In this document: positions 59,826 through 64,000 of the stretch, piece after piece
Layout: each line of letters begins with the position of its first letter
Numbering within the stretch: position 1 is the stretch's first letter
Program-made: the position numbers and the translations under genes
Notes under the pieces: generated by a model
What the model saw: only the letters and a program-made list of their open reading frames with translations
Databases searched by the model: none
Told to the model about the DNA's origin: nothing
Assembly (NCBI RefSeq): GCF_024323335.1
Contig: NC_066580.1
Span: 85,111,391-85,175,390 of the forward strand
DNA: 64,000 nucleotides
Reading direction: 5' to 3'
From: Lathyrus oleraceus
Lineage: Eukaryota > Streptophyta > Magnoliopsida > Fabales > Fabaceae

Positions 59826-60504
59826 CAACTCGTCTGGACCTTTTCTGCTCCATCATCTTGTATTCCCAACCGCTCCGTACTCGACGGAGAACGAACTCCT
59901 AGGGCCTATGCAGACTTTTCAATTTTCCGACTTTGAAGAGTCTTCTTGATTAATTCCAAGGATCGTCATACGTCCCGCCGTCTCCTCGTCATTCCTTAAT
60001 TCATCCATCCCTGATTGGACTCCATGGGGATTGTTTTGGTCAACAGCTTCCAAATCACGACCTGCAAGTGAGTGAAGATACCTAACAGTACCTGCAAAAC
60101 AGATCGTTAGATAAAACCGTGCCCCAGGCGTGTCAAGATTTCAACACTTGGGTCACTCAACCTTCCGAATAAGATTTCAAGTTTTCAATCTTATAAACAT
60201 GCATTGGAAGGGACCTGTATGTCTTAAAATGCAAAATTCATTATCACAATAATCGGATGTTCTTGCAATCAAAGCGGTAATGAAAGACAAAAACAAAATT
60301 TATTTGACTGAATATGCATTTTATTGATTGGAAAAGTGTGGCTCGAATTGAGCAATACAAAGGAAGCAATTCCTGAAAAGAGGTAATTGCGCACAAAAGG
60401 AAAAATCTATCCTAATGGCAATGTGAAACCCGTAATCTCATCGAGTTCCAACTCGGTTACACCCCATATGTCCTCAGACTCTCCGTGCCTTCTGCCTTCT
60501 GAAC

Positions 60505-60509
60505 AAGAC
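60505..60509. repeat. Candidate target-site duplication AAGAC, left copy, element C
   Basis: AAGAC precedes TGTAGCGGTG. Element 1 continues through the same GAACAAGAC (about 16845-16852) without interruption, which fixes the junction. The partner copy is outside the window. Confidence 0.75.
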
Positions 60510-63500
60510 TGTAGCGGTGTATTCGTCGCTATATGATCTATTGATTAAATCATAAGCAAAGCATACAATGAATTAGAGTCGCCACCGCACTTTTATTTAT
60601 CCAAAGGACTGGCTAAAAAGTGAACAAAAGCCTAAGAAGTTTTACGCGTAGAAAACTAATAAAAAGATCAGAGAGTCTGGGTAAGGGGTAAATTACGCAA
60701 TGGGAAGGTGTTAGGCACCCACTACGTCCTAGGTACTCCTAGGGAGCCCTTTTCACACTTGTTGTAATAAATTGTTATTTGTTATGACATAAGTATTGTG
60801 CAAACATGATTGGGATGGTGAGAAAAGAATATACAATTTTTATTGTTTTTGTGTTCGAACGGATGAACCCGTTGCCTACGTACCTTCCATCAAAGGTAAG
60901 GATCAAAACACCGTAGTTCGGCTAAAAGATTTCCAAAAGTTAGTGGATTCAATTTTAAACACAAGCCCTAAGGTCTTACGTTATCCACGGGAGAAAACTC
61001 AACCTTATACAAACAACAAGTCCACCATGTGAGAAAAGCTTCAACTTGCTAGTGAGGGGTTAACCCTATAATAAGCAAGGAAGACTTACAATTCAATCAA
61101 CTAAGGACAAATAGGTGAGATTGACATCAACCAACTAGGATAAATCAAACCTATAGTTCATGTATGAAAACTTAGCAAGAATGGACAAAGCCACAAAACA
61201 ATTGAATGGGTGGAATTAATTGATTATGAGTATTCATGAAAGTAGGTCAAAGTATGGTTAAGATTAATTCAAAGAAGTATTATGAAATGGAGTTTGAAAA
61301 AAGTCAAGGACTTGGGTCCAGGTTTTTAATTTGAAAAGCATGAAGATGTTTGCACAATATCTATCTCAAGTTTGAAAGTAATGTGTGAAAAGGTGTAGGA
61401 CATAATGGGGATGAATGGATGAGGATGGATTGTAAAACTTCTTAGAAGGTTCACCTCTTGAAATCATATAGAAGATGATTCAAGTGTGTCCTTTGGAATG
61501 GGCAATGAGTAATAACAAACAATCGAAGCAAACAAGTGATACCAGATGCCAATCAATGGTCTTACTCCAATCTCACAAATAAAAGCGGATACCGGATACC
61601 AATAGATGGATTTACACCAATCTCCTAAAACAAAACTGGATATCAGAGGCCACTCTATGGACTTATACTAATCTCCTTAACAAAGAAATGAAAGTGGATA
61701 CCGGATGCCAATCACTGGACTTACACCAATCTCCAACAAATGAAGCAAACACTTGGATGTCAGATGCCAATTTATCTGGGCTTACTCTAAACTCCAACAT
61801 ATGATCATAGGAAAGCAAATGCCAAATTACACGGACTTACAATTGCATCCTCACATACAATCAAACAAATGCATCAAGCAAAGATAAGATGAGTGGCCAA
61901 TGAGATGGTCTTATACTCACTTCCATATCATAGGAACAAAGGCCAATGAATGGTCTTACAATTGTCCTCAATGGGCAAACAACAATGGCATATCATAAAA
62001 ACAAATGAAATGATCATGCACTAATGAGCAATTAATGATGATAGATGCACAAAGCATGCAAGCAGACATGTGTATATGATATAAGCAATCAATCAAGTGA
62101 AGGTCAATCAGCACACACTATAACCAAGCAATCAGGCTCACACAAAGGGTTAGGCATTGAAGCCAACTGGAATAGGGTCAATGGTGCTCTTAACCTTGCC
62201 ATTGAGGGGCTAAGGTGAAGCATATGAAAGGATATGAGGGGTGTGCCTCATTACTCTTATCCCTGGTCAGGGAGAGGATTTGAATATCAGAAGGTGTGGG
62301 AGTTCAGAAAGTAGGAACTCTCTCCACATATTATTGACTCAATAGATCTTGGGTTAAGATCTCAATGCTACAACCATGTAATGGGAGCAAGGAGAAGACT
62401 CACAGAATAGTAGGAGATAGGTTGCTTATCTCTTGGATTCTACCAATTGCCTTATTTAAAGGACTTTTCCTGCTTGGGACAAATGTAAACACACACAAGC
62501 ATTGCCTCTTAAGGAGGACTTCAGACAGTTGCCTGGCCAAGTAACAGGCCAGGTCTTCCAGACTACATGAAGAAAAGGGATTATACCTCAATTCAAATTG
62601 CTATTAAAGCAAAGCAAATCAAGTTCTTAAAGAACTAAGCAACTAAAGGTACCTGAAATAGTCAAACAGAATCAGTACACAACTCAAAGTTAAATCAAAA
62701 GGAGATAAAGATTAACAGTCAAAATAATCAGGTAAATGTGCAATGCACAAGGCTCAAAGAATATGAGCCAAGCAACCTACAAAACAAAGAATTTAGTTCA
62801 AGATAATCAAATAAACTCAATCAACTTGTAATGATCTCTTTGGGTATTTGTTGCTTAACCTGAAACAATGAACTCAAACATGAGCAACAAGTCCACTAGG
62901 ACAAGCCTAGGGTCAAAAGGGGATGAGAAAGTCAAAACAGCAAGTGAAATCCAATTAAAATCATATTCAAACAATCAAGAAGCAAACTCAATTGGTTTCA
63001 TGTTCATATCATTCATCATTATGATTTCATAAACAAATTAGGTCAAGGCATGGCATATGGAAGCTCATAGAAGTCAACAGCAAGACTCAACTCAAAACCA
63101 ATCATAAACAATTCAATAAATCATCAAATAATTCATGATCAAACATAATCCATAGCATGGTAAACATATCAAATTTCATCTCATTTGGATGAAGGGAAGT
63201 TGGTCAATGAAAATCAGAAAGGCAAGGCAAGTTTAAGCATGCTCAAAGAAGTCAACCAAACATGTATCAACTTCAATAAATCATAAATCAGTGACAAAGT
63301 ATGAGAAATGAATGGGATCAAAACCATGACAAACCTTAAGATGTCTACTAATCACATGTCAAATTTCAAGTTCATTCATTTAAGTATGAGAATTTCACAA
63401 ACAATATGAGAACATGTGTCACAAAAAGTCAACATATGACGAAACAGGGGAGAAAAATCCCAAACAATTAGGAAATGCCATCAATAATTCCACAAAAAAT

Positions 63501-64000
63501 CACATGTAAAATAGACATCCATAGGTTCATTCATGCAAAAATTCATGCCAATTTGAGTTCAAGAAGCATGGTATTAAAAATCATGAAGTTGTACATCAAT
63601 GGTGTGACACAAATTGTCACACCCTAATTCAAAAAATCATAACTCACAAACCAGCAATGATAAATTCACAAACTCTACACCAAAATCACCATGAATGTGT
63701 CTAGTTTAAGCACAAAAAATTTGGAAGCCATTGGATAAAGCATCATCATTTCAAAATTGATTTGGCAAAGGGTACAAAAAATGGACACATGAACAAAACC
63801 CTAGCACAATTAAAAATCCATCCATGCCAAAAATCTGGAAAAAATATGATAAATAACTAGAGATCATGATGAACAATTAGCAAAAAAAACCCCATGAATT
63901 TTGGATTAAAAATGAGTGTGATATGATTTTTCAAAGATGAGCATCAAAATGAAATAAATATTGAAGAAATAATATGATTTAATGGATATATAAACACGCA
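60510..64000 (-). mobile_element. Element C: partial inverted family II LTR
   Basis: The reverse complement of the downstream part of an LTR very like S: 60510 matches S 53078 and 64000 matches about S 49545. Homology is continuous, including the U5 hairpin (60728-60743), primer-like copy (60575-60584), 60-bp repeats (61540-61900), hairpin-rich block (about 62110-62575) and dyad (63601-63623). Only the 3' part of the LTR is visible, so it could be a solo LTR or a full element. No genes. Confidence 0.9.

Larger units (their letters stand above)
53429..60509 (-). mobile_element. Element 3: 3' LTR and part of the internal region
   Basis: The LTR 53429-58334 (4906 bp, family I) is followed by the same polypurine tract and 3' noncoding sequence as element 1 (13914 onward). 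Homology continues to 60509, aligned with 16852 of element 1, just before integrase. Element C interrupts it there. TTTGG at 53424-53428 is the candidate target-site duplication, with its partner beyond the window. No coding region of element 3 is visible. Confidence 0.9.

Overview
The window is a stretch of plant nuclear DNA made almost entirely of nested Ty3/gypsy LTR retrotransposons of the Tat lineage, Ogre type. Supporting traits are an extra ORF upstream of gag, LTRs up to about 5.5 kb, an 18-nt primer site TGGCGACTCTGCTGGGGA, a second RNase H between the first RNase H and integrase, and a predicted intron between protease and reverse transcriptase. Ogre elements of this size are typical of large-genome legumes such as pea, vetch, faba bean or grass pea. 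That host is an inference. I found no host gene, tRNA, rRNA or organellar insert. Roughly 60% of the bases are LTR.

Layout. Positions 1-3552 are the end of a minus-strand LTR (element 0) inserted in element A. Element A (3553-8243, +) keeps a partial LTR, primer site, leader and a broken ORF1. It is cut at 8244 by the inverted LTR of element B. B's LTR survives as four pieces (8244-8782, 32658-35653, 46733-47577, 53084-53428) because four other insertions landed in it: element 1 (8783-32652, -, 23.87 kb, complete, TSD AGGGG), element 2 (35654-46727, +, 11.07 kb, internally deleted, TSD GACGT), solo LTR S (47578-53078, +, 5.5 kb, TSD GATAC), and element 3 (53429 to beyond the window, -). Element 3 is itself cut at 60510 by another inverted LTR, element C, which runs off the right edge. 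The order of insertion is therefore A, then B, then element 3, then C.

Coding content. Element 1 has, in its own direction, an intact 573-aa ORF1, a gag-pro frame with three in-frame TAG codons and one frameshift, a 272-bp predicted intron, and an RT-RNaseH-aRNaseH-integrase frame with two in-frame TAG codons. Element 2 has an ORF1 with one TAG, a remnant of gag-pro, the same predicted intron, and an RT fragment fused in frame to the integrase tail. It must depend on other elements for enzymes.

The most interesting signals are in the noncoding RNA of the elements. (1) An array of about 17 tiny hairpins in the 3' region of element 3 has variable stems that keep pairing. (2) Arrays of sequences resembling the 3' end of the primer tRNA, complementary to the elements' own primer site, lie downstream of integrase. 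(3) Two U5 hairpins keep their position across subfamilies while the stem sequence changes on both sides. (4) A dyad and a 450-bp hairpin-rich block are conserved in otherwise diverged LTRs. The LTRs also look modular, with shared ends and exchanged middles.
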